Below are positions 1-6,307 of a DNA stretch of 7,286 nucleotides, piece by piece (the first letter of the stretch is position 1; every line of letters starts with the position of its first letter). Source of the stretch: an uncultured Collinsella sp. Its GTDB lineage: Bacteria > Actinomycetota > Coriobacteriia > Coriobacteriales > Coriobacteriaceae. The notes beneath the pieces were generated by a model. The model searched no databases. It was not told the DNA's origin and saw only the letters and a program-made list of their open reading frames with translations. The stretch is taken from contig URWM01000078.1 in NCBI GenBank assembly GCA_900551655.1, forward strand, positions 1 through 7,286, given 5' to 3'. A program made the translations under genes and the position numbers.

Positions 1-807
1 CCCGCAGCCGGACCCCCGGGCGGCGAGCTTTGCTTCCACGACGTGAGCTTCCAGTACCCCGACGCCCGCGCCGACGTGATCAGCGGCGTGAACTTCACCA
101 CGCATGCCGGTCAGATGCTTGGCATCATCGGCTCCACGGGCTCGGGCAAGTCCACGCTCGTGCAGCTGATTCCGCGCCTGTACGACGTCACGAGCGGCAG
201 CATTTCGCTCGACGGCGTCGACGTGCGCGACATGACCCTTTCCGAGCTTCGCCGCCGCATTGGTTATATTCCGCAGCAGGGTCGCCTGTTCTCCGGCACC
301 GTCGAGAGCAACCTCAAGTTTGCCGGCGACATGGTGAGTGACGAGGATATGCGCCAGGCAGCACGCGTCGCACAGGCCGAGGACTTTATCGCCGAGCGTG
401 AGGGCGGCTACGACTCCCCCATCAGCCAGGGCGGCTCCAATGTTTCGGGCGGTCAGCGCCAGCGCCTGGCCATCGCCCGTGCCTTGGCCAAGAAGCCCGA
501 GGTCGTGGTGTTCGACGACTCGTTTAGCGCGCTTGACTACAAAACCGACGCGCGCCTGCGCGAGGAGCTCGCCAAAAACGTCACCGACGCCGCGCTTGTG
601 GTCGTGGCCCAGCGCATCGCGACCATCATGCACGCCGACCAGATCATCGTGCTCGACGACGGCCACGTAGTGGGCACCGGCACGCACGAGGAGCTGCTGC
701 GCAGCTGTCCGGCGTACCTGGAGATTGCACAGTCGCAGCTTTCCGCCGAGGAGCTGGGGCTTACCCAAGAAGAAATTGCAGCCGTCATGGAAGGAGGCGA
801 GCGCTAA
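1..807 (+). CDS. ABC exporter half, 5'-truncated: ATPase domain with degenerate catalytic site
   Basis: The frame is open from base 1, so only the C-terminal 268 residues are present; the transmembrane domain lies upstream of the window. A GTG at 43 is an internal Val codon, not a start. Numbering from the first visible codon: Walker A GSTGSGKS at 44-51, Q-loop QQ at 92-93, signature VSGGQ at 148-152, Walker B VVVFDD at 168-173, D-loop SALD at 176-179. Two key residues deviate. The usual catalytic Glu after Walker B is Asp173, and the switch His is Gln204 (AQRIATI instead of AHRLSTI). Such an NBD is expected to bind ATP but hydrolyse it poorly, as in one half of the heterodimeric exporters TM287/288, BmrCD and LmrCD. 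The TAA stop overlaps the ATG of the next gene by one base (TAATG), implying translational coupling to its partner. Inferred role: one half of an inner-membrane drug or lipid exporter; the substrate is unknown. Confidence 0.95.
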   Translation, partial: PAAGPPGGELCFHDVSFQYPDARADVISGVNFTTHAGQMLGIIGSTGSGKSTLVQLIPRLYDVTSGSISLDGVDVRDMTLSELRRRIGYIPQQGRLFSGTVESNLKFAGDMVSDEDMRQAARVAQAEDFIAEREGGYDSPISQGGSNVSGGQRQRLAIARALAKKPEVVVFDDSFSALDYKTDARLREELAKNVTDAALVVVAQRIATIMHADQIIVLDDGHVVGTGTHEELLRSCPAYLEIAQSQLSAEELGLTQEEIAAVMEGGER

Positions 808-2663
808 TGGCAGACGAGACCAAGACTCAGATTCCCAAGCCCACCCGCCAGCGTGGTCCCATGGGTCGCATGGGTGGCATGGGCCGCGGCGAAAAGGCCA
901 AGGACTTTAAGGGCACCATGAGGCAGCTGCTCGGCTATATCGGTCAGCACAAGGTTGCCGTGTTTGCCGCCGTCGCCTTTGCCGTGTGCTCGGTCATCTT
1001 TAACATTGTGGGGCCCAAGGTGCTCGGCCAGGTTACGACCAAACTGTTCGAAGGCCTGGTCGCCAAGGTCAACGGTACCGGCGATGTCGACTTTGCCTGG
1101 ATCGCCAAGACGCTCGGCTTTTTGCTCTGCCTGTATCTGGCAAGCTCTGTCTGCAGCCTCATCCAGGGCTGGCTCATGACCGGCGTCACGCAAAAGATTT
1201 GCTACCGCATGCGCAAGGAGATCGCCGCCAAGATCGCTGTCGTGCCGATGAGCTACTTCAACGGCCACAGCAAGGGCGACGTACTCAGCCGCATCACCAA
1301 CGACGTCGATACGCTCGGCCAGTCACTCAACCAGAGCGTGACGCAGCTTATTACGTCCGTCACGCAGATTATCGGCGTGCTCGTCATGATGCTTTCGATC
1401 AGCCTGCCGCTCACCGGCGTCACCGTGCTCACGCTGCCGGCCGCCGCGATTATCCTAACCGTGATGATTCACTTCTCGCAGCCGTACTTCCGCGAGCAGC
1501 AGCAGGTCCTGGGCACCGTCAACGGCATTATCGAGGAGGACTTTGCCGGCCAGAACGTTATTCAGGTGTTCGACCGCGCCGAGGCCTCAATCGAGGAGTT
1601 CGACCGTCAAAACGACCGTCTCTTTATTAGTGGCTGGCGCTCGCAGTTCCTGTCGGGTCTGATGATGCCGCTTATGAGCCTGGTGGGCAACATGGGCTAC
1701 GTGGGCGTCGTCGTGGTGGGCGCACAGCTCGCGCTGACCGGCAATGCCACGCCCGGCGACATCCAGAGCTTTATCCAGTACGTTCGCAACTTTACGCAAC
1801 CCGTGCAGCAGCTGGGCAACGTGAGCAACACGATGCAGTCGATGGCCGCTGCCACCGAGCGCGTCTTTGAGTTCCTGGCCGCGCCCGAGGAGGAGCAAAA
1901 GACCGACGCGCAGATCCCCGAGAAGCGCCCCGGTCACGTGGAGTTCGACCATGTCAAGTTTGGCTATACGCCCGACAAGACCATCATCCACGACTTTAGC
2001 TGCGAGGCGCAGCCCGGCCAGACCATCGCCATCGTCGGTCCCACCGGCGCTGGCAAGACCACGCTCATCAAGCTGCTGCAGCGCTTCTACGATGTGGACG
2101 GCGGTTCGCTGCGCGTCGAGGGTGTCGACGTGCGCGATTGGGACCGCGCGGCACTTCGCGGCGAGTTTGCCATGGTGTTGCAGGATACTTGGCTGTTTAA
2201 CGGCACCATCCGCGAGAACATCCGCTACGGACGACCCGATGCAAGCGATGACGAGGTCGAGGCCGCTGCACGCGCCGCACGCTGCGATCACTTTATCCAT
2301 ACGCTCGCCGGCGGCTACGACTTTATGATCAACGAGGAGGGCACCAACCTGTCGCAGGGTCAGCGCCAGCTCGTGACCATCGCCCGTGCCATTTTGGCCG
2401 ACCGCCCGGCGCTGATTTTGGACGAGGCGACCTCCAACGTCGATACCCGCACCGAGGAGCTCATTCAGCGCGCCATGGATGCGCTGATGCAGGGCCGTAC
2501 CAGCTTTGTCATCGCGCACCGCCTGTCCACGATCCGCAACGCCGACGTGATCCTGGTGATTCGCGACGGCGATATCGTCGAGAAGGGCACGCACGACGAG
2601 TTGCTCGCCCAGGGCGGCTTCTACGCCGATCTCTACAATTCGCAGTTCGACGAAGCGGCGTAA
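807..2663 (+). CDS. ABC exporter half, catalytically competent partner of a heterodimer
   Basis: This is a complete 618-residue half-transporter, with six membrane helices fused to an ATPase domain. A basic cytoplasmic leader (about 1-45) contains a Met/Gly/Arg-rich stretch (GPMGRMGGMGRG, 17-28). Membrane helices are judged by eye at about 50-70, 101-123, 180-200, 203-221, 285-310 and 317-340. In the ATPase domain: Walker A GPTGAGKTT at 411-419 (Lys417), Q-loop Gln459, Walker B ALILDE at 535-540 with catalytic Glu540, and switch His571 (AHRLSTI). The signature is LSQGQ (515-519) rather than LSGGQ. That pairs with the upstream protein: its weak Walker B and switch residues would sit against this altered signature, while this protein's intact catalytic residues face the canonical signature upstream. 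The arrangement is typical of heterodimeric multidrug exporters. The ATG overlaps the upstream stop, and GGAGGCGAGC lies just before it. A strong terminator follows. Substrate unknown. Confidence 0.96.
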   Translation: MADETKTQIPKPTRQRGPMGRMGGMGRGEKAKDFKGTMRQLLGYIGQHKVAVFAAVAFAVCSVIFNIVGPKVLGQVTTKLFEGLVAKVNGTGDVDFAWIAKTLGFLLCLYLASSVCSLIQGWLMTGVTQKICYRMRKEIAAKIAVVPMSYFNGHSKGDVLSRITNDVDTLGQSLNQSVTQLITSVTQIIGVLVMMLSISLPLTGVTVLTLPAAAIILTVMIHFSQPYFREQQQVLGTVNGIIEEDFAGQNVIQVFDRAEASIEEFDRQNDRLFISGWRSQFLSGLMMPLMSLVGNMGYVGVVVVGAQLALTGNATPGDIQSFIQYVRNFTQPVQQLGNVSNTMQSMAAATERVFEFLAAPEEEQKTDAQIPEKRPGHVEFDHVKFGYTPDKTIIHDFSCEAQPGQTIAIVGPTGAGKTTLIKLLQRFYDVDGGSLRVEGVDVRDWDRAALRGEFAMVLQDTWLFNGTIRENIRYGRPDASDDEVEAAARAARCDHFIHTLAGGYDFMINEEGTNLSQGQRQLVTIARAILADRPALILDEATSNVDTRTEELIQRAMDALMQGRTSFVIAHRLSTIRNADVILVIRDGDIVEKGTHDELLAQGGFYADLYNSQFDEAA

Positions 2664-2692
2664 ATTCTGCCGCAGGGAACGAATAACGCGAG

Positions 2693-2726
2693 AACGGGGG
2701 CGCAGGACAACCTGCGCCCCCGTTTT
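2693..2726 (+). terminator. Intrinsic terminator of the heterodimeric exporter operon
   Basis: A perfect 14-bp stem (2693-2706 with 2711-2724), very GC-rich, closes a four-base ACAA loop. The T run TTTT at 2723-2726 begins within the last stem pairs. It lies 30 bases after the stop of the second exporter gene, so it should end that transcript efficiently. Because the stem is flanked by only a short A run on its 5' side, termination of transcripts from the opposite direction would be weaker. Confidence 0.9.
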
Positions 2727-2782
2727 GTGTCCTTCGAGCCTCGAAACGCTTTTCCTGAGACCTCATTGACGGCGCTTTCCAG

Positions 2783-2834
2783 ACCCCGTGGGCAAAAAAG
2801 GACAAATATGAGTACTGTCACCTTTTTAGTAACA
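2783..2834 (+). repeat. 52-bp inverted repeat, left arm
   Basis: The reverse complement of this arm aligns without gaps to 2971-3022, with 42 of 52 positions identical. The outer 27 bases (ACCCCGTGGGC, an A run, then CAAATAT) differ at only two positions. The eight other differences cluster in the inner part, and the last eight bases (TAGTAACA) are again identical. The arm contains an ATG at 2808 preceded by AAGGA, so it may be a leader plus gene start rather than a simple structural repeat. The arms are 136 bases apart. Confidence 0.85.
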
Positions 2835-2903
2835 GCCAAAACCACCTCAAACGACCTCTTTGCGGCCTCTATACGCCTTCGAATTAATCAAAACGCCCGT
2901 TAG
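2808..2903 (+). CDS. Possible 31-residue small protein (MSTVTFLVT start)
   Basis: ATG at 2808 is preceded by AAGGA (2798-2802) at five-base spacing, and the frame runs 31 codons to a TAG at 2901-2903. The product would be a small, mildly basic peptide beginning MSTVTFLVT and ending RLRINQNAR; no membrane segment or known family is evident. Support comes from the second arm of the inverted repeat, which also opens a short ORF starting MSTV..LVT. Three of the five differing codons between the two are synonymous. It overlaps the end of the opposite-strand ORF at 2884-2903. It may simply be part of a repeat element and not be translated. Confidence 0.3.
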   Translation: MSTVTFLVTAKTTSNDLFAASIRLRINQNAR

Positions 2904-2997
2904 CAGGCTTCTGCGTGCCAACGTTAATGAACGTATTTTTCACTTTGTCTATTATCTCGCTAGACCGATATGTTACTAGGTTAGCAACCGTACTCAT
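2884..2997 (-). CDS. Possible 37-residue small protein on the minus strand (MSTVANLVT start)
   Basis: Read from an ATG at 2997-2995 on the minus strand, the frame gives 37 residues starting MSTVANLVT, continuing through RSSEIIDKVKNTFINV, and stopping at 2884. The first nine codons mirror those of the convergent + strand ORF at 2808. The upstream arm is nearly identical to the other copy, but the two upstream mismatches fall exactly where that copy has its AAGGA, so no Shine-Dalgarno sequence is visible here. The frame stays open upstream of this ATG to 3195. Function unknown; it could be a degraded copy of the other ORF or a non-coding repeat. Confidence 0.27.
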   Translation of the reverse strand: MSTVANLVTYRSSEIIDKVKNTFINVGTQKPANGRFD

Positions 2998-3022
2998 ATT
3001 TGGCATTTTTTGCCCACGGGGT
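2971..3022 (-). repeat. 52-bp inverted repeat, right arm
   Basis: This is the partner of the arm at 2783-2834, in opposite orientation. It is bounded outside by GCCCACGGGGT and inside by TGTTACTA. No convincing target-site duplication flanks the pair: TTTCC occurs near both outer ends but at unequal distance. A miniature transposon is therefore not demonstrated. Two inverted copies of a dispersed intergenic element is an equally good reading. Confidence 0.85.
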
Positions 3023-3103
3023 GTTTCCTGGGGAACCGACAACAGCCTTACGGTCCCGCGCGGCGCAGCTCCCTCCCGGCATCCGCCGACGTTTGCCCAG
3101 ATA

Positions 3104-3142
3104 AAACCTGCCAAAATAAACCTGTCCCTTTTTGGCAGGTTT
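3104..3142 (+). repeat. 13-bp hairpin with a competing inner stem
   Basis: AAACCTGCCAAAA (3104-3116) pairs perfectly with TTTTGGCAGGTTT (3130-3142) around a 13-base loop. The loop itself carries a second AAACCTG (3118-3124) that can pair with the same CAGGTTT (3136-3142), giving a shorter alternative hairpin. The element lies upstream of the best promoter candidate, so it is more likely a protein-binding site, a terminator-like element or a dispersed repeat than a leader attenuator, unless transcription starts further upstream. Confidence 0.7.
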
Positions 3143-3157
3143 CGGGGTGACAAGGGC

Positions 3158-3186
3158 TTGCACTTTAGCGTGCGACAGCGGATAAT
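3158..3186 (+). promoter_or_regulatory. Candidate sigma-70-type promoter for the DAHP synthase gene
   Basis: TTGCAC at 3158-3163 (weak -35) and GATAAT at 3181-3186 (good -10, five of six to consensus) are separated by exactly 17 bases. Transcription would start near 3193 and give an untranslated leader of about 48 bases. A TATAAA at 3221-3226 is too close to the ribosome binding site to be a useful -10. Confidence 0.5.
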
Positions 3187-3228
3187 TCCGGACACTCGAC
3201 AATACGCTTATTGCTCTTTCTATAAATT

Positions 3229-3235
3229 GAGGAGG
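3229..3235 (+). promoter_or_regulatory. Ribosome binding site deciding the DAHP synthase start
   Basis: GAGGAGG ends five bases before the ATG at 3241, close to ideal spacing. A second ATG two codons later (3247) would be 11 bases away, so 3241 is preferred. Confidence 0.85.
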
Positions 3236-3240
3236 CCCCT

Positions 3241-4272
3241 ATGGCCATGGAATTCAAACGCAAGTTGCCGATCCCTATGGAGATCCGCGAGGAAATGCCG
3301 CTTTCTGCCGAGCTTACCGCCAAAAAGCAGGCATTTGACGCCGAGGTCGCCAAGGTCTTTACCGGCGAGGACGCACGCAAGGTGCTCATCATCGGCCCGT
3401 GCTCTGCCGACCGCGAGGACTCGGTGCTTGAGTACATGAATCGACTGGCCAAGACCGCCGAGGAGGTCAAGGACAAGCTCATCATCATTCCGCGCGTCTA
3501 CACCAATAAGCCGCGCACCAAGGGCACCGGCTACAAGGGCCTTCTGCACAACCCCAACCCCGAGGCTCCCGACGACCTGCTCGAGGGCGTCAAGGCCATC
3601 CGCCATATGCACCTGCGTGTTATTGAGGAAACGGGCTTCTTCACCGCCGACGAGATGCTCTATCCGTCCAACTACCAGTACCTCGTTGACCTGCTGAGCT
3701 ATGTTGCCGTGGGCGCACGCTCGGTCGAGAACCAGGAGCATCGTCTGGTGTCGAGCGGCATTTCGGTACCCGTCGGCATGAAGAATCCCACTGCTGGCTC
3801 TACCACCGTTATGCTCAACTCCATTTACGCCGCGCAGGCGCACCAGAGCTTCATCTTCCGCAACTGGGAGGTCGAGTGCGACGGCAATCCGCTCGCGCAC
3901 GCCGTTATGCGTGGCTACATCGGTCTCGATGGGCGCACCTACCCCAACTACCACTACGAACACCTGGAACGCCTGGCCGAGCGCTATACCGAGCACGCCG
4001 GCTATGCCAATCCCGCAGCGGTCATCGACTGCAACCACGACAACTCGGGCAAGCGTCCGCTGGAGCAGTATCGCATTTGCAAGGAGGTGCTCGACAGCTG
4101 CCGCCGCAACGAGTCCATCTCCAAGCTGGTCAAGGGCTTTATGATCGAGTCCTACCTGGAGGACGGCAACCAGCCGGTCGACGGCGGCGTCTTCGGCAAG
4201 TCGATCACCGACCCGTGTCTGGGCTGGGAAAAGACCGACTACCTCATCCACGAGATCGCGGAGCGTATTTAG
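3241..4272 (+). CDS. aroG: 3-deoxy-7-phosphoheptulonate (DAHP) synthase, class I alpha
   Basis: This enzyme condenses phosphoenolpyruvate with erythrose 4-phosphate to DAHP, the first step of the shikimate pathway to chorismate and aromatic amino acids; it is cytoplasmic and metal-dependent. The 343 residues are close to the 350 of E. coli AroG. Visible motifs: IGPCSADRED (51-60), KPRTKGTGYKG (90-100, PEP-binding Lys/Arg), GARSVENQEHR (158-168), PVGMKNPTAGS (177-187), DCNHDNSGKRP (263-273), ESYLEDGNQ (303-311) and GKSITDPCLGWE (319-330). By alignment to AroG, the metal ligands are Cys54, His266, Glu303 and Asp324; all are present, so the enzyme should be active. Upstream are a promoter candidate and a good ribosome binding site; a hairpin begins in the stop codon. 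It stands alone rather than in an aro operon. Which aromatic amino acid feeds back on it cannot be read here, and aroF or aroH would serve equally as symbol. Confidence 0.96.
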   Translation: MAMEFKRKLPIPMEIREEMPLSAELTAKKQAFDAEVAKVFTGEDARKVLIIGPCSADREDSVLEYMNRLAKTAEEVKDKLIIIPRVYTNKPRTKGTGYKGLLHNPNPEAPDDLLEGVKAIRHMHLRVIEETGFFTADEMLYPSNYQYLVDLLSYVAVGARSVENQEHRLVSSGISVPVGMKNPTAGSTTVMLNSIYAAQAHQSFIFRNWEVECDGNPLAHAVMRGYIGLDGRTYPNYHYEHLERLAERYTEHAGYANPAAVIDCNHDNSGKRPLEQYRICKEVLDSCRRNESISKLVKGFMIESYLEDGNQPVDGGVFGKSITDPCLGWEKTDYLIHEIAERI

Positions 4273-4299
4273 TTACGCGGTTTTACCAAACCGCGTAAC
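4272..4299 (+). terminator. Perfect 12-bp hairpin at the DAHP synthase stop codon, lacking a U tract
   Basis: GTTACGCGGTTT (4272-4283) pairs perfectly with AAACCGCGTAAC (4288-4299) around a TACC loop. The stem uses the last base of the TAG stop. No T run follows, so it does not fit a classic intrinsic terminator. It may protect the 3' end of the mRNA, or terminate together with the larger stem-loop downstream. Confidence 0.5.
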
Positions 4300-4312
4300 G
4301 ACTCGACGCTGC

Positions 4313-4410
4313 AAACGCCCCTAAGCGGCAATCTGCCTTTCAATCGTCGCTCGCGTACCGAAGTACGCGTCGCTCCTCTTTCAAGGCACCTTGCTCGCTT
4401 AGGGACGTTT
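4313..4410 (+). repeat. Large nested stem-loop between the DAHP synthase and exporter genes
   Basis: The outer stem pairs 4313-4331 with 4391-4410: 18 pairs with one mismatch and one bulge, containing CCCTAAGCG against CGCTTAGGG. Inside it, TGCCTT (4334-4339) pairs with AAGGCA (4383-4388). A 12 by 13-base pyrimidine-rich internal loop follows, and then a perfect 7-bp stem (4352-4358 with 4363-4369) capped by CGAA. TTTT at 4408-4411 ends the structure. CGTCGCTC occurs once on each side of the apical stem. It could be a terminator, a small RNA or a dispersed palindromic repeat; I cannot choose from sequence alone. Beyond it, 4412-4500 shows no strong promoter; TATTTA at 4495-4500 has no good -35. 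Confidence 0.6.
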
Positions 4411-4509
4411 TCGCTGACGTTGCCAGAACATCGGCGTTATGCTTGTTGGGCTGCTTTTCTTTCAACTCGAACGGTTCAACCAGATTTCTCACCCTATTTA
4501 TTTCTCCCC

Positions 4510-4514
4510 GAGGA
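4510..4514 (+). promoter_or_regulatory. Ribosome binding site deciding the second exporter's start
   Basis: GAGGA lies four bases before the ATG at 4519. The same frame is open to a TTG at 4420, but the 33 extra residues would not resemble an ABC exporter N-terminus and would lie partly in intergenic sequence. The ATG at 4519 starts the typical MFKRFLSYYKPQMG. Confidence 0.7.
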
Positions 4515-4518
4515 CTGC

Positions 4519-6288
4519 ATGTTTAAGCGTTTTCTTTCTTATTACAAGCCCCAGATGGGGCTTTTTGTTGCCGATACTGTTTGCGCCCTGGTGCTTGCCG
4601 CCATTGACCTGGCGTTTCCTATTATTCTGCGCAATCTGACTGGTGGGCTCTTTACCCAGGGTCAGGCTGCTATTATGCAGGCGCTCGGTATGATCGCGGT
4701 TGGTCTGGTGCTGATGTATGCCATCCGTTGCGCCTGTCGCTACTTTGTGAGCTATTGGGGCCACGTGATGGGCGCGCGCATGGAGTCCAAGATGCGCGAG
4801 GACCTGTTCGATCAGTACGAGCGCTTTAGCTTTGCGTACTTCGATCGCAACAGCTCAGGTGACATGATGAGCCGCGTGGTCAACGACCTGTTCGATATCT
4901 GCGAGGCGGCACACCACGTGCCCGAGTGGATTATCATCTGCGGTATCGAGATTATCGGCTCGTTTGTGATCCTCTTTACCATCGCTCCGGTGCTGGCGCT
5001 TGCCATGGCCGTGGCGACGGCGGTGTTTGCGGTCATCATGTTTTGGCAGAACATGCGCATGCGCGAGGTCTTTAGCGACAACCGCAAAAAGATCAGCGGT
5101 ATTAATGCTCAGCTGCAGGATTCGCTGGCCGGCATGCGCGTGGTCAAGAGTTTTGCGAACGAGGAGGCTGAACGCTCCAAGTTCCGCTCCTCCAACGACC
5201 GCTATCTTTCGTCCAAAGAGAATATGTATCACGCCATGGGCGTTTACACTGCGACGTATGGCCTGCTCTCGGGCGTGTTGTACGTGATCGTGGTGCTGCT
5301 GGGTGGTTGGCTGGTCGCCCAGGGACGGCTGCAGGCGGTCGATATGGCGACCTTCGCGCTCTACATTTCACTGTTCTGCACGCCGCTCGAGACGCTCGTC
5401 AATTCGGCTGAAACGTATCAGAAGGCCATCGCCGGCTTTAAGCGTATGGACGAGGTGCTTTCGACCGCCCCGGATATCCAGGACAAGCCGGATGCCGCGG
5501 ACCTGCAGGTGACGGCTGGCGCGGTTGAATATCGCGACGTGTGCTTTAGCTACGAGGACGTTGAGCTCGGCGCAGGCGAAGAAGCTCGCCCCGTGATCGA
5601 CCATATGAACCTGTCCATCAAGCCCGGACAGACCATTGCCCTGGTTGGCCCCTCGGGCGGTGGCAAGTCCACAACGTGTTCGCTGCTGCCGCGCTTTTAT
5701 GACGTGGCTGCTGGATCCGTCAGCATCGACGGCCAAGACGTGCGCGACGTGACGCAGCGGAGCCTGCGCCGCGCCATTGGCCTGGTGCAGCAGGATGTCT
5801 ATCTGTTTGACGGTACGATTGGCGAGAACATCGCCTACGGCAAGCCGGGCGCTACGGCAGAAGAGATCGCCGAGGCCGCCCGTCGCGCCAACATCGATGC
5901 CTTTATCGAGTCGCTTCCGCAGGGCTACGACACCGTGGTGGGCGAGCGCGGCAGCCGTCTTTCGGGCGGACAGAAGCAGCGCGTTGCCATCGCGCGCGTG
6001 TTTCTCAAGAACCCCAAGATCCTGATTTTGGACGAGGCGACGAGTGCTTTGGATAACGAGAGCGAGGAGGCGGTGCAGGAGTCACTCGAAGAGCTGGCAC
6101 GCGGCCGCACCACGATTATCATCGCCCACCGTCTTTCGACCATTAAGCATGCCGATGAGATTGCGACCGTTGAGCATGGTCGCGTTGTGGAGCGTGGCAC
6201 GCACGAGGAGCTTCTCGCCCGTGGCGGCACCTATGCCCGTTACTATCGAATGCAGTTCGAAGGTGCGCGTGCGCACGAGCTCGACTGA
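4519..6288 (+). CDS. ABC exporter half with canonical ATPase, probably homodimeric
   Basis: This is a complete 589-residue half-transporter of the MsbA/BmrA-like exporter type. Membrane helices are estimated at about 17-37, 54-73, 135-157, 158-176, 243-263 and 275-295. A coupling region carries YFDRNSSGDMMSRVVND (107-123). The ATPase domain is fully canonical: Walker A GPSGGGKST at 377-385 (Lys383), Q-loop QQ at 424-425, signature LSGGQ at 481-485, Walker B ILILDE at 501-506 with Glu506, D-loop SALD at 509-512, and switch His537 in AHRLSTI. With all residues intact and no partner half next to it, it most likely works as a homodimer, unlike the exporter pair at the start of the window. The substrate (drug, lipid or peptide) cannot be told. 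It is followed after 19 bases by a membrane protein gene, probably on the same transcript. Confidence 0.95.
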   Translation: MFKRFLSYYKPQMGLFVADTVCALVLAAIDLAFPIILRNLTGGLFTQGQAAIMQALGMIAVGLVLMYAIRCACRYFVSYWGHVMGARMESKMREDLFDQYERFSFAYFDRNSSGDMMSRVVNDLFDICEAAHHVPEWIIICGIEIIGSFVILFTIAPVLALAMAVATAVFAVIMFWQNMRMREVFSDNRKKISGINAQLQDSLAGMRVVKSFANEEAERSKFRSSNDRYLSSKENMYHAMGVYTATYGLLSGVLYVIVVLLGGWLVAQGRLQAVDMATFALYISLFCTPLETLVNSAETYQKAIAGFKRMDEVLSTAPDIQDKPDAADLQVTAGAVEYRDVCFSYEDVELGAGEEARPVIDHMNLSIKPGQTIALVGPSGGGKSTTCSLLPRFYDVAAGSVSIDGQDVRDVTQRSLRRAIGLVQQDVYLFDGTIGENIAYGKPGATAEEIAEAARRANIDAFIESLPQGYDTVVGERGSRLSGGQKQRVAIARVFLKNPKILILDEATSALDNESEEAVQESLEELARGRTTIIIAHRLSTIKHADEIATVEHGRVVERGTHEELLARGGTYARYYRMQFEGARAHELD

Positions 6289-6307
6289 TTGATATGACAG
6301 GAAGTTT

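Larger units (their letters stand above)
2664..3240. other. 577-base structured intergenic region upstream of the DAHP synthase gene
   Basis: This stretch separates the exporter operon from the DAHP synthase gene. In order it contains the exporter terminator, a 52-bp inverted repeat with arms at 2783-2834 and 2971-3022, two possible converging short ORFs between and within the arms, a GC-rich segment (3023-3100) in which I see no clear signal, a 13-bp hairpin (3104-3142), a promoter candidate and a ribosome binding site. The segment from about 2800 to 3010 is clearly more AT-rich than the flanking genes. No known RNA family is evident: I looked for a T-box and found no convincing specifier or antiterminator. 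Confidence 0.7.

Noticed and set aside
1..42. A true gene start at GTG 43
   Set aside because: The frame is open to base 1 and upstream codons fit the beginning of an ATPase domain (GELCFHDVSFQYP), so the GTG is internal.
1587..2594. 335-codon open frame antisense to the second exporter half
   Set aside because: It is a shadow of a clearly coding strand, low in recognisable motifs and without a plausible start signal.
2783..3022. Complete transposon or insertion sequence
   Set aside because: There is no transposase frame, no clear target-site duplication, and the ORFs between the arms are under 40 residues.
3023..3240. T-box or other amino-acid-sensing riboswitch upstream of the DAHP synthase gene
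   Set aside because: No T-box antiterminator consensus is present (the GTCCCGCG near 3052 is not a match), there is no specifier stem, and no terminator with a U tract precedes the start codon.
3220..4251. 343-codon open frame antisense to the DAHP synthase gene
   Set aside because: It mirrors a gene with all catalytic motifs intact. High third-position GC often keeps the antisense frame open, and no ribosome binding site or family resemblance supports it.
4420..4518. N-terminal extension of the second exporter from a TTG at 4420
   Set aside because: It has no ribosome binding site at proper distance, its residues do not look like an exporter N-terminus, and ATG 4519 has GAGGA upstream.
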